Shown one piece after another: positions 40,391 through 50,159 of a DNA stretch of 56,399 nucleotides (position 1 is the stretch's first letter; the number at the start of each line of letters is the position of its first letter). Source of the DNA: Burkholderiales bacterium (lineage in GTDB: Bacteria; Pseudomonadota; Gammaproteobacteria; Burkholderiales; JAEUOS01). The stretch is taken from the NCBI GenBank assembly GCA_016790695.1, contig JAEUOS010000007.1:1-56399 (forward strand), given 5' to 3'. The position numbers were made by a program, and so were the translations under genes. Below the pieces are notes generated by a model. That model saw only the letters and a list, made by a program, of their open reading frames with translations. It did not search any database and had not been told where the DNA came from.

Positions 40391-40729
40391 GCGCCGCGCG
40401 CCGTCCTTTGCCGGCAGGCCCGCGACAAAAGCCAAAGCGCGCTTCATCCACGCCGCCACTCCGCGCTGCGTCGACACGCCCGCGGCGGCCACATACACGA
40501 ATCCGCGCAAGGGTCTGCCGGTGAAGTCCATCGGCGCGGCATGCGCCAGGCGCAGCGCCGCTTCGTAGCCGTCGGCGCCCACGCGCACCATCAGGCGGTC
40601 CATGGCGACGCCGCAGACCATGTGGCCGCGCACCATGAAGCACAGACCGCCCATCATCTTCTTCTCGGTCACCGGTTCGCCGGCCAGCGCCAGGCGCACG
40701 CGCGCGGCGAGTCGTTCGTCATAGGCCAT
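40376..40729 (-). CDS. TfoX N-terminal domain protein
   Basis: 117-aa protein with only the TfoX N-terminal domain: RLAARVRLALAGEPVTEKKM, MGGLCFMVRGHMVCGVAMDR, LMVRVGADGYEAALRLAHAA and PMDFTGRPLRGFVYV. Full-length TfoX/Sxy is a competence regulator, but stand-alone N-domains are common and uncharacterised, so the regulatory role should not be assumed. GAGGA precedes the ATG. Its 3' end overlaps the dead toxin by 15 bp on the opposite strand. It is the last gene of the leftward box run, 16 bp after the hydrolase. Confidence 0.85.
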   Translation of the reverse strand: MAYDERLAARVRLALAGEPVTEKKMMGGLCFMVRGHMVCGVAMDRLMVRVGADGYEAALRLAHAAPMDFTGRPLRGFVYVAAAGVSTQRGVAAWMKRALAFVAGLPAKDGARRSTRR

Positions 40730-40745
40730 CGGCAGGTCCTCGCGC

Positions 40746-41555
40746 TCACGGCGCGGCGCCGGCGCGGCGCGTTTCCGGCAGCGTCGCGAGGAACGACTGC
40801 ACGGCGGAGAGCACGATGTCGGGGTGCTCGCGGTGCGGCGCATGCCCGCAGCCGGGGATCTTGAACAGGCGCGTGCGCGGGTTGCGGCGCGCGATCTCCT
40901 CGATCTGATACAGGGTGCCGTAGGGGTCGTTCTCGCCCTGGATCGCGAGGATCGGCGCCTTGATCGACGCCAGTTCCGCCTCGATGTTCCAGTCGCGGAA
41001 GGCGGGCGCGAGCCAGACGTCGTTCCAGCCGCGGAACGCGCCTTCGGCATCGTCGTGGTACTTGCCCAGGCGCGCGGACAGGTCGGTGGACTCCCAGTCG
41101 GCACGCGCCTTCTCGATGCTCGCGATCGAGACGTCCTCGACGCGCACGTGCGGGGCCATGGCGATGACGCCGTGCGCCGGGTGGCGGCTCGCGTAGAGCA
41201 GCGCGATCGAGCCGCCGTCGGAATGGCCGAACAGCACCGGGTGGTCGATGCCCAGCGCGGCCAGCAGCGCCGGCAGGGTCTCGAAGGCCTCGCGGTGCAT
41301 GAAGTCGGGTGCGCGCAGGTTGCGCCGCGGGCCGGCCGGGTCGCTGCCGTCCGCCAGGCGGTCCGACTTGCCGTAGCCCAGGCGCGAATAGGCCACCACG
41401 CTGTGCGCGCTGGCCGCCGCCAGGCGCGCGGGGAAATCGCGCCACATCGCCACCGAGCCCAGGCCCTCGTGCAGCAGCACGACGGTGGCGCGGTTCCCGG
41501 CGCCGGCGAAGCGCGCGTACTCGATGGTGTGGCCGTGGATGTCGATGAAGGGCAT
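40746..41555 (-). CDS. alpha/beta hydrolase
   Basis: 269-aa serine hydrolase. The nucleophile elbow is VLFGHSDGGSIAL (GHSDG), the oxyanion region is VVLLHEGLGSVAMWRDFP, the acid is probably Asp in QGENDPYGTLYQ, and the His lies in IPGCGHAPHREHP. Such enzymes resemble 3-oxoadipate enol-lactonases and are often found in benzoyl-CoA box clusters, where a hydrolytic or lactone-opening step is plausible; the substrate is not proven. It lies 9 bp after the cytochrome-BON gene and likely belongs to the box operon. Confidence 0.9.
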   Translation of the reverse strand: MPFIDIHGHTIEYARFAGAGNRATVVLLHEGLGSVAMWRDFPARLAAASAHSVVAYSRLGYGKSDRLADGSDPAGPRRNLRAPDFMHREAFETLPALLAALGIDHPVLFGHSDGGSIALLYASRHPAHGVIAMAPHVRVEDVSIASIEKARADWESTDLSARLGKYHDDAEGAFRGWNDVWLAPAFRDWNIEAELASIKAPILAIQGENDPYGTLYQIEEIARRNPRTRLFKIPGCGHAPHREHPDIVLSAVQSFLATLPETRRAGAAP

Positions 41556-41564
41556 GCGGAATTC

Positions 41565-42227
41565 CTAGTCCCAGTCGAGCATGGCGGCCGCGATCATGCG
41601 ATTGACCACGCCGGTCACGCCCGGCACCTGCGCGGCCAGGCGCGCGATGCGCTCGATCAGTTCGGCGTGCTCGAGCGCGCCGGAGAGCACGACCACGCCG
41701 GCGCGCGTCTCGACCTTCACGCCGAGGCCGCGGATCGTGGTCACGCCGTCGTAGACATCGAGGGTGGCGCCGGGCGGCGCATGGGCGGCGCGCACGCGCG
41801 CGGCCACGGCCGCGGTGATGGCCGTGTCGTCGCCGCCGGGCGCCGCCGCCGGCAGCGTCGCCGCCGGTCCCGCCCCGCCGGCGGCGGCGGGCGGCCTCGC
41901 CCGCGCGACGGCGCTTGCCTGGCCGGCGGCGGCGAGCATGTAGTCGACCACCGCGCGCACCAGGTCGTCGGAGAGCGCGCCGAAGCCGCCCTTGGCGACC
42001 ATCGGCGTGTTCGGCACCCCGAGGAGCGCGCCGCGGTACAGGGCGTCGCGGCCGCGCGCGGCGCGGCGCTGCCAGTCGTCGCGGTCGGTCAGGCGCGGCG
42101 CCTGGCCGGCGCCGCTGTCATGGCAGGTCGCGCAGGTGTCGCGGTACACCGCCGCGGGCGTCTGCGCGGCCGCCGGGCCCGCGCCGGCGGCCGCAGCCAG
42201 AAGAACGGTCAGGGCGCGTCGCGGCAT
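41565..42227 (-). CDS. cytochrome c5-like domain fused to a BON domain, exported
   Basis: 220-aa periplasmic protein. Signal peptide MPRRALTVLLAAAAGAGPAAA; class I c-type heme domain (about 22-100) with heme attachment CATCH (residues 32-36) and a likely axial Met in NTPMVAKGGF; an Ala/Pro-rich linker (about 105-140); then a BON domain (about 141-212) including VTTIRGLGVKVETRAGVVVL and IARLAAQVPGVTGVVNRM. The heme part resembles cytochrome c5. BON domains usually bind lipid or envelope surfaces, so it may be an electron carrier tethered at the membrane. It is 46 bp downstream of boxA, an unusual place for such a protein. Confidence 0.87.
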   Translation of the reverse strand: MPRRALTVLLAAAAGAGPAAAQTPAAVYRDTCATCHDSGAGQAPRLTDRDDWQRRAARGRDALYRGALLGVPNTPMVAKGGFGALSDDLVRAVVDYMLAAAGQASAVARARPPAAAGGAGPAATLPAAAPGGDDTAITAAVAARVRAAHAPPGATLDVYDGVTTIRGLGVKVETRAGVVVLSGALEHAELIERIARLAAQVPGVTGVVNRMIAAAMLDWD

Positions 42228-42273
42228 GGCGCGCAGTGTCGCAGATTCGCGGCGCCCGCCGGCCGCGTGTGCC

Positions 42274-43551
42274 TCAATAGGTCTCGAGGTGCAGCCGGCC
42301 CTCGCGCTTGAGCGCGGCGCCCACGTTCGCCCAGTCCAGCCCGGCGTCGCGGGCGATGTCGGCGAGCGCCAGCACCACGCCGTCCTCCATCGCCTTCAGG
42401 CCGCAGACGTAGAAGCAGGCGTTGGGGTCGGCGAGCAGCGCGGCGAGGTCGGCGGCACGCTCGCGCATCGCGTCCTGCACGTAGCGCTTGGGCGCGCCGG
42501 GGGTGCGCGAGAACGCGAAGTTGATGTCGATGAAGTCCTTCGGCAGGTTGGTGAGCGGCCCGAAGTAGGGCAGTTCCTCCTTGGTGCGCGCGCCGAAGAA
42601 CAGCATCAGCTTGCCGCTCTCGAACTTGCCGGAGGCGCGCAGGCGCCGGCGCCACTCGGTCATCGCGCGCATCGGCGCGCTCCCGGTGCCGGTGCAGATC
42701 ATCACGATGTGCGAACGCGGGTGGTTGGGCATCAGGAACGACGCGCCGAACGGACCGATCACCTGCACCGTGTCGCCGACCTTGAGGTCGCACATGTAGT
42801 TCGAGGCGACGCCGCGCACCGGGTTGCCCTGGTGGTCCTCGAGCACCCGCTTGATGGTCAGGGAGACGTTGTTGTAGCCGGGCCGCTCGCCGTTGCGCGG
42901 GCTCGCGATCGAGTACTGGCGCGCGTGGTGCGGCCGGCCGCCCGCATCGGTGCCCGGCGGCAGGATGCCGATCGACTGGCCCTCGAGCACCGGGAACGGC
43001 ATCGCGCCGAAGTCGAGCACGATGTGGTGGGTGTCGTACTCGCGACCGACCGCGGTGACGCGCACGTTGCCGCTCACGGTGGCGGTGATGCACTTGTCCT
43101 GCGCCTTCGGGCCGTAGAGGTTGGTGTAGGCGTGCGCGGCCGACCACGGCGGCAGGGTCGCGCCCCAGGCGGCGCCGCTGAACGCGGCCTCGGCCCCGCC
43201 GGCGGTCGCGGCGACGGCTGCCGGCGGCGCCACGGCCGCGGGCGCCGGCGCGCCGGCCTCGGCGAGCTGCTCGGCCGGCAGCTCGGCGGGCAGCACGTCC
43301 CAGCCCAGCTGCTCTTCGACCGTGTAGGCGCGCACCCGCGGCATCTGGCGCCAGTTGTCGATCGAGCCGGTCGGGCAGGGCGGGATGCAGGCCATGCACA
43401 GGTTGCACTTGGCGGCGTCGACGACGTAGTTGCGCGCGTCGTGGGTGATCGCGCCGACCGGGCAGGTGGCTTCGCAGGTGTTGCAGCGGATGCAGATTTC
43501 CGGATCGATCAGGTGCTGATTGATGATCGCGGCGTCCACCGGAGCGTTCAT
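42274..43551 (-). CDS. boxA: benzoyl-CoA 2,3-epoxidase reductase component BoxA
   Basis: Supplies electrons from NADPH to BoxB during epoxidation of benzoyl-CoA. 425 aa. An N-terminal ferredoxin module carries two 4Fe-4S motifs ([12 protein letters not shown] and [12 protein letters not shown]); after an Ala/Pro-rich linker (about 95-135) comes a ferredoxin-NADP reductase-like module with [16 protein letters not shown] for FAD and [18 protein letters not shown] for NADPH, ending in LHLETY. The start at 43551 gives the canonical N-terminus just before the clusters. It follows boxB by 113 bp. Confidence 0.96.
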   Translation of the reverse strand: MNAPVDAAIINQHLIDPEICIRCNTCEATCPVGAITHDARNYVVDAAKCNLCMACIPPCPTGSIDNWRQMPRVRAYTVEEQLGWDVLPAELPAEQLAEAGAPAPAAVAPPAAVAATAGGAEAAFSGAAWGATLPPWSAAHAYTNLYGPKAQDKCITATVSGNVRVTAVGREYDTHHIVLDFGAMPFPVLEGQSIGILPPGTDAGGRPHHARQYSIASPRNGERPGYNNVSLTIKRVLEDHQGNPVRGVASNYMCDLKVGDTVQVIGPFGASFLMPNHPRSHIVMICTGTGSAPMRAMTEWRRRLRASGKFESGKLMLFFGARTKEELPYFGPLTNLPKDFIDINFAFSRTPGAPKRYVQDAMRERAADLAALLADPNACFYVCGLKAMEDGVVLALADIARDAGLDWANVGAALKREGRLHLETY

Positions 43552-43664
43552 GGTCGGTGTTCCAGCAAGGTGTCGGTCACGGGCGAGCGGGGCCGCGCCG
43601 CGCGCGGCGCCCGCCGATCGATGCGGCTGCGGCGGTGCCCTCGCCCGACGCGGCCGCCGGCCCC

Positions 43665-45092
<1,428 letters not shown>

Positions 45093-45198
45093 GCTGGTCT
45101 CCTGGAGTGCTGCGGGTCGTGGCGTCGGTGGGTCGGATCGGGAGCGCGCGCTCCGGTGGACCGGCGCGCGCGCGGAAAGTTGCCTGTCTCGGCGGCGG

Positions 45199-46854
45199 TT
45201 ACACGCGATTCCAGTCGAAGGCGGCCTTTTCGCCCTTGCCGTAGACCTTGAGCGCGCCCTTGTCGCCGACCGCGTTGGGGCGCTGGAAGATCCAGTTCTG
45301 CCACGCGGTCAGGCGCCCGAACACGCGGGTGAACATGTTCTCCGGGCCGTTGAAGCGCAGGTTCGCCTCCATGCCGGTGAGGGCGTCGGGCGACATGGCG
45401 ACGCGTTCTTCGACCGCGATGCGCACCTCGTCGGCCCAGTCGATGTCGTCGGGCGCCGAGGTGACGAGGCCCAGCGCCAGCGCGGCGGCGCCGTCGAGGC
45501 GCCGGCCGATCGCGGCGCGCACCGCGGCCAGCGGCGCGGCCTCGGCGTAGAAGCGGCGCTCGAGGCGCGTCTGCCCGGTGACCATCGGATAGGAGCCGAA
45601 GTTCGCCTCCGAGACCGCGATCGCCGGGGCCCGCTCGGGCGTCTCCGGCAGGCAGAGCTGGTACGAGCGGTCGCAGGCCAGCGCGAGTTCCAGGAACGTG
45701 CCGGCAAAGCACGACCCGGGCTCGACGAAGGCGAACAGGCTGCGCGAGGAGACGTCGAGGCGGGCGAAGGTGCGGCGCAGGAACCCGATGGTCTCGCGCA
45801 CGAACCAGTGGTCGCGATGCGCGGCGAGCGTGGCATCCATGGCCAGCACCGCGTCGACGTCGCCGGTGGTCTTGAGGATCCAGGTGCCGATGTCGAGCTC
45901 GTTGGTGCGCATCGACAGGATCGCGTCGTCGAGTTCGCGCGCCATCGCCAGCGGATACCAGGCGGCGCCGGCGGCGAGGACGGCCGCGGCGTCCTGCGGC
46001 TGCCCGCCGGGCGGCGCGCTGACGCTGAACGTGGCGGTGCGCCTGGCGCGGTCGATGTCGACGCGCACGTGGGAATAGACGAGCGCGTCGGCCTCGATGC
46101 GGCGGGCGAGCGGCGTGAGCGCGACGCCGGGTCCGCCGGGCCGGTCGCTGCCGGCGGCGAGCGCGAGCGCGCGCTCCCTGACCTTCTGCGCGAACACCGC
46201 CGGCCTGGCGATGTCGTCGACCAGGCGCCAGTCCTTGGCGCGCTGGCCGCGCACGCCCTCGGAGGTGGTGCAGAAGATGTCGGCCAGGTCATGGCGCACG
46301 TGGCGCTTGTCGGTCACGCGCGTCAGGCCGCCGGTGCCCGGCAGCACGCCCAGGAGCGGCACCTCGGGCAGGCTCACCGCCGAGGAGCGGTCGTCGACCA
46401 GGAGGATCTCGTCGCAGGCCAGCGCGAGCTCGTAGCCGCCGCCCGCGCAGGCGCCGTTGACCGCGGCGACGAACTTGAGGCCGCTGTGCTTCGATGCATC
46501 CTCGAGCCCGTTGCGCGTCTCGTTGGTGAACTTGCAGAAGTTGACCTTCCAGGCGTGGCTGGAGACGCCCAGCATGAAGATGTTGGCGCCCGAGCAGAAC
46601 ACCTTGTCCTTCGCGCTGGTCACCACCACCGTGCGCACCTCGGGGTGCTCGAAGCGGATGCGATTGACGGCGTCGTTGAGCTCGATGTCGACGCCGAGGT
46701 CGTAGCTGTTGAGCTTGAGCTTGTAGCCGGGCGCGAGGCCGGCGTTCTCGTCGAAGTCGGCGGCCAGGGTGGCGATCGCCCCGTCGAACGAGAGTTTCCA
46801 GTGGCGGTACTGCGCGGGATGCGTCTGGTAGTCGACGCGGGGGGATGTGCTCAC
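45199..46854 (-). CDS. boxC: benzoyl-CoA-dihydrodiol lyase BoxC
   Basis: Opens the ring of 2,3-epoxybenzoyl-CoA hydrolytically to 3,4-dehydroadipyl-CoA semialdehyde and formate. 551 aa with two crotonase-like halves. The oxyanion-hole region lies in AAVNGACAGGGYELALACDE and the second half has AGTFLELALACDRSYQL. The start is GTG, with GGAG 9 nt before it. It is the first gene behind a near-consensus promoter and is 106 bp upstream of boxB. Confidence 0.96.
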   Translation of the reverse strand: MSTSPRVDYQTHPAQYRHWKLSFDGAIATLAADFDENAGLAPGYKLKLNSYDLGVDIELNDAVNRIRFEHPEVRTVVVTSAKDKVFCSGANIFMLGVSSHAWKVNFCKFTNETRNGLEDASKHSGLKFVAAVNGACAGGGYELALACDEILLVDDRSSAVSLPEVPLLGVLPGTGGLTRVTDKRHVRHDLADIFCTTSEGVRGQRAKDWRLVDDIARPAVFAQKVRERALALAAGSDRPGGPGVALTPLARRIEADALVYSHVRVDIDRARRTATFSVSAPPGGQPQDAAAVLAAGAAWYPLAMARELDDAILSMRTNELDIGTWILKTTGDVDAVLAMDATLAAHRDHWFVRETIGFLRRTFARLDVSSRSLFAFVEPGSCFAGTFLELALACDRSYQLCLPETPERAPAIAVSEANFGSYPMVTGQTRLERRFYAEAAPLAAVRAAIGRRLDGAAALALGLVTSAPDDIDWADEVRIAVEERVAMSPDALTGMEANLRFNGPENMFTRVFGRLTAWQNWIFQRPNAVGDKGALKVYGKGEKAAFDWNRV

Positions 46855-46946
46855 GTATCGGGCTCCGAGGGCTGCGGGGTCAGGAATGCGGGATGGGCGA
46901 AAGTGGAAGTATTATGCTTGTTTCAACAATCCGCATGGACAATGCG

Positions 46947-46978
46947 TGCATAATATTTCATGTTTTCGTATGTGTCAA
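46947..46978 (-). promoter_or_regulatory. near-consensus sigma70 promoter of the box operon with a TGCA half-site
   Basis: On the minus strand: TTGACA (46978-46973), a 17-nt spacer and TATTAT (46955-46950), immediately followed by GCACGCATTG. TGCA at 46947-46950 touches the -10. BzdR/BoxR regulators are known to bind TGCA-containing operators, so repression here in the absence of benzoyl-CoA is expected. The leader to the boxC GTG is about 90 nt. Confidence 0.8.
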
Positions 46979-47006
46979 GCCCCGGCGTTCGCGTGCGTGC
47001 GCCGGT

Positions 47007-47921
47007 CTATTCGGGCAGGGCCAGGCGCGTGCGCACCAGGCGTCGCAGCTCCGCAAAGGTCGCGTCGAGCGGTCGCTCGCTCGTGTCGACATGCAGCTCG
47101 GCCTTGGCGTAGAACGGCGCCCGGCCCGCGAGGATGCGCTTGAGGTCTTCCATCGCCTCGCGGCTCGCCGCCATCGGCCGCATGTCGCCCTGGGCGGCCA
47201 CGCGCTGCATGTGGTCCTCGGGCGCCGCCTTCAGCCACACCGTGGTGCAGTGGGTCAGCAGGAGATTGAACGTCGCCGCGTCGGCGACGAGTCCGCCGGG
47301 GATCGCGATCACCGCCTCGGGATGGATCTGGATCGCCTCCTCGAGGGCGCGGCGCTCGTAGCGGCGATAGGCGTTGTTGCCGTACAGCGCCTGGATCTCG
47401 GCGATGCTGCAGCCGGCGAACTTCTCGATCTCGCGCGAGAGCTCGAGGAAGGCGAAGCCGAGGTCGTCGGCGAGCATCTGCCCCAGCGTCGACTTGCCGG
47501 CGCCGCGCAGGCCGATCAGTGCCACCCGCGGGTTGCCCGGCGCATTCGCGCCGCCGGTGCCGATGAGCGCGCCGACGGCATCGCGCACGCGCTTGAGGGT
47601 GGCCTCGTCGCGGTGCTCGAGCATCTCGCGCAGCAGCAGCCACTCGGGCGAGCGGGTGGTGACATCGCCGAGCAGTTCGGCGAGCGGGCACTGCAGGGCG
47701 CCGGCCACCTGCACCAGCACCAGGATCGAGGCGTTGCCGACCCCGTACTCGAGGTTGGCCAGGTGGCGCTCCGAGACCTGCGCCGCCTGCGCGACGGCGC
47801 GCCGGGTCAGGCCGCGGCGCGCGCGCAGCGTGCGCACGCGCTCCCCGAGGGCGGCGAGGAACGGATGGCGCGCGTCCGCGTGCACGTCCGCGTCCGCTGC
47901 GGCAGAATCGGCGCCGGTCAC
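47007..47921 (-). CDS. boxR: benzoyl-CoA-responsive repressor BoxR (XRE HTH plus shikimate-kinase-like domain)
   Basis: Represses benzoate-degradation genes and is released by benzoyl-CoA in characterised BoxR/BzdR proteins. 304 aa. The N-terminal HTH_XRE domain spans about 25-85 (RVRTLRARRGLTRRAVAQAA, then QVSERHLANLEYGVGNASIL). After a linker, a shikimate-kinase-like domain runs from about 130 to the end, with a P-loop in VALIGLRGAGKSTLGQMLAD; in this family it is an effector-binding rather than a kinase domain. The start is GTG. It lies between the boxC promoter and the divergent ligase gene, so it can control both sides. Confidence 0.95.
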   Translation of the reverse strand: MTGADSAAADADVHADARHPFLAALGERVRTLRARRGLTRRAVAQAAQVSERHLANLEYGVGNASILVLVQVAGALQCPLAELLGDVTTRSPEWLLLREMLEHRDEATLKRVRDAVGALIGTGGANAPGNPRVALIGLRGAGKSTLGQMLADDLGFAFLELSREIEKFAGCSIAEIQALYGNNAYRRYERRALEEAIQIHPEAVIAIPGGLVADAATFNLLLTHCTTVWLKAAPEDHMQRVAAQGDMRPMAASREAMEDLKRILAGRAPFYAKAELHVDTSERPLDATFAELRRLVRTRLALPE

Positions 47922-47965
47922 GCTGCGGTTCCGGGCAGGGCAGCGTCCGGCAAGCCGGGCAAAAC

Positions 47966-48036
47966 ATGCATTATAGTGCTTGACATCGTGGGGTATGTTG
48001 ACTTATCGTTCGGCTGTGTGAACCATACTGCATATT
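47966..48036. promoter_or_regulatory. divergent boxR / benzoate-CoA ligase control region
   Basis: AT-rich patch in a 206-bp gap. For the ligase: TTGACA (47980-47985) with TTATCG 17 nt later. For boxR: a perfect minus-strand TATAAT (47975-47970), which overlaps the palindrome ATGCAT (47966-47971). A second TGCA is at 48029-48032. The TGCA half-sites match those expected for BoxR/BzdR, so self-control and ligase control from one region are likely. Confidence 0.6.
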
Positions 48037-48127
48037 TTGCCGACCGGCAAGTGCCGATCGGGACGACAAGGCGCCGGGCACGGCGCGGCCGCGGCGACCG
48101 ACCGTGGCGCGATCGGAGGAGAACGCA

Positions 48128-49690
48128 ATGAACACCAATCAGGTGCCCCCGCCGGGGGAGCGGTTCAACATCGCGGCGCACCTTCTGGCCCGCAACAGCG
48201 CGCGCGCGGCGAAGACCGCGTTCATCGACGATCGCGGCCGGCTGAGCTACGGCGAGCTCGACGAGCGCGTGCGCCGCATGGCTGCGGCGCTGCTCGGCGC
48301 CGGCGTGCGGCGCGAAGAGCGGGTGCTCGTCCTGATGCACGACGGCAACGACTGGCCGGTGGCGTTCCTCGGCGCGCTCTACGCCGGCATCGTGCCGGTC
48401 GCGGTCAACACGCTGCTCACGGCCGACGACTACGCGTACATGATCGCGCACAGCCGCGCGCAGGCGGCGATCGTCTCCGCGCCGCTGCTGCCGGTGCTGC
48501 GCGCGGCGCTCGCCGGCGCGCGGCACGAGGTGCGCCAGGTGATCGTCTCGGGCGGCGCGCCCGATGGCGCCGACGCGCGCGCGCTCGACGCGGTGCTCGC
48601 CGCCAGCGTGCCGCTCGCCGCCTGCGCCGACACCGCCGGCGACGACCCCGGGTTCTGGCTGTATTCGTCGGGCTCGACCGGCCGCCCCAAGGGGACCGTG
48701 CACACCCATGCCAACCCCTACTGGACCGCCGAGCTCTACGGCAGCGCGATCCTCGGGCTCACCGAGTCCGACATCTGCTTCTCGGCCGCCAAGCTGTTCT
48801 TCGCCTACGGGCTGGGGAATGCGCTGACGTTTCCGCTGAGCGTGGGCGCCACCGTGGTGCTGATGGCCGAGCGGCCGACGCCGGAGGCGACCTTCAAGCG
48901 CTGGATCGAGCACCGTCCGACGGTGTTCTTCGGCGCGCCCACCGGCTTCGCCGGCATGCTCGCCTCGCCGGCATTGCCCGCGCGCGACCAGGTGGCACTG
49001 CGCCTGGCCTCGTCGGCCGGCGAGGCCCTGCCTGCCGAACTCGGCGCGCGCTTCACCGCGCACTTCGGCATCGAGATCATCGACGGCATCGGCTCGACCG
49101 AGATGCTGCACATCTTCCTGTCGAACCGCCCCGGCGACGTGCGCTACGGCACCACCGGCCGGCCGGTGCCCGGTTACGAGATCGCGCTGCGCGGCGACGA
49201 CGGCCGGCCGGTGCCCGACGGCGAGACCGGCGACCTGTACATCCGCGGCCCGTCCGCGGCGCTGATGTACTGGGGCAACCGCGAGAAATCGCGCGAGACC
49301 TTCCAGGGGGCCTGGACCAAGAGCGGCGACAAGTACGTCCGGAACGCCGACGGCACCTACACCTACAGCGGCCGCAGCGACGACATGCTCAAGGTCAGCG
49401 GCATCTATGTCTCGCCGTTCGAGGTCGAGGCCACGCTGGTCCAGCATCCGGCCGTGCTGGAGGCGGCGGTGATCGGGGTCGCCGACGCCGAGGGGCTGAC
49501 CAAGACCAAGGCCTTCGTGGTCCTGAAGCCTGCAGCCGTCGTCGACGAGGCGGGGCTCAAGGCCTTCGTGAAGGACCGTCTGGCGCCCTACAAGTACCCG
49601 CGCGCGATCGAGTTCGTCGCCGAGCTGCCCAAGACCGCCACCGGCAAGATCCAGCGCTTCCGCCTGCGTGAGCGCGAATCCGCGCGTTAG
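48128..49690 (+). CDS. bclA: benzoate-CoA ligase
   Basis: ATP-dependent activation of benzoate to benzoyl-CoA, the substrate of BoxAB and the effector of BoxR. 520-aa adenylate-forming enzyme: P-loop YSSGSTGRPKGTVHTH, IDGIGSTEMLHIFLSN typical of benzoate-CoA ligases, the hinge YSGRSDDMLKVSGIYVSP, and the C-terminal catalytic Lys in PKTATGKIQRFRLRE. GGAGGAG precedes the ATG at 48128; an ATG 24 nt upstream has no such site. It is divergent from boxR and convergent with a MaoC-like gene 12 bp beyond its stop. Confidence 0.96.
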   Translation: MNTNQVPPPGERFNIAAHLLARNSARAAKTAFIDDRGRLSYGELDERVRRMAAALLGAGVRREERVLVLMHDGNDWPVAFLGALYAGIVPVAVNTLLTADDYAYMIAHSRAQAAIVSAPLLPVLRAALAGARHEVRQVIVSGGAPDGADARALDAVLAASVPLAACADTAGDDPGFWLYSSGSTGRPKGTVHTHANPYWTAELYGSAILGLTESDICFSAAKLFFAYGLGNALTFPLSVGATVVLMAERPTPEATFKRWIEHRPTVFFGAPTGFAGMLASPALPARDQVALRLASSAGEALPAELGARFTAHFGIEIIDGIGSTEMLHIFLSNRPGDVRYGTTGRPVPGYEIALRGDDGRPVPDGETGDLYIRGPSAALMYWGNREKSRETFQGAWTKSGDKYVRNADGTYTYSGRSDDMLKVSGIYVSPFEVEATLVQHPAVLEAAVIGVADAEGLTKTKAFVVLKPAAVVDEAGLKAFVKDRLAPYKYPRAIEFVAELPKTATGKIQRFRLRERESAR

Positions 49691-49702
49691 CCGGGCCGCG
49701 GC

Positions 49703-50158
49703 TCAGGTCGTCCGGGCGATCAGGATGCGGCTCGTGTACTCGAGCACGCATGCGCCGTGCTGGTTCTTCACCGACACGCCCACGGTGAGCACGCCGCGAT
49801 GCCCGTCTGCGGTCGGCCGGGCGTCGTCGATGCGCACCTCGCAGCCCAGGGTGTCGCCGGGGCGCACCGGCGCGTGGAAGCGAAACCCGTCCATCGACAG
49901 GCCGGCGATGGTGTTGGCGCCGAGCACGCTCTCGAGCATGCCGGCGGAGACCGTGCAGGTGAGAAAGCCCGGTGCGATGCGGCCGCCATGCGGCGATTCG
50001 CTGCGCGCCCAGTGGTCGTCGAGAAAGATCGGCGCGCGCACCCCGGATAGCTGGATGAAGCCGACCAGGTCGGCCTCGGTCACCGTGCGGCGGTAGGTGG
50101 TGTAGACCTCGCCGACGGCGAAATCGTCGAACCCGGGGGCGTGGACGGCGGACTTCAT
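49703..50158 (-). CDS. MaoC-like hotdog protein lacking the hydratase dyad
   Basis: 151-aa single-hotdog protein of the MaoC/R-hydratase family. In active hydratases the motif SGDxNPLH supplies catalytic Asp and His; here it reads SGVRAPIFLD, with Val40 and Phe45 in those places. The following HGGRIAPGFLTCTVSAGMLE and GDTLGCEVRIDDARP keep the fold pattern. A thioester-binding or other function without hydration is therefore likely. It is last in a leftward operon behind a CoA-transferase and a TctC-type binding protein, 1 bp after the latter. Its neighbour at 52442 keeps both catalytic residues. Confidence 0.87.
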   Translation of the reverse strand: MKSAVHAPGFDDFAVGEVYTTYRRTVTEADLVGFIQLSGVRAPIFLDDHWARSESPHGGRIAPGFLTCTVSAGMLESVLGANTIAGLSMDGFRFHAPVRPGDTLGCEVRIDDARPTADGHRGVLTVGVSVKNQHGACVLEYTSRILIARTT

Positions 50159-50159
50159 C

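Noticed and set aside
40376..40729. Competence regulator TfoX
   Set aside because: Only the N-terminal domain is present; the C-terminal domain of true TfoX/Sxy is missing, so a competence role is not supported.
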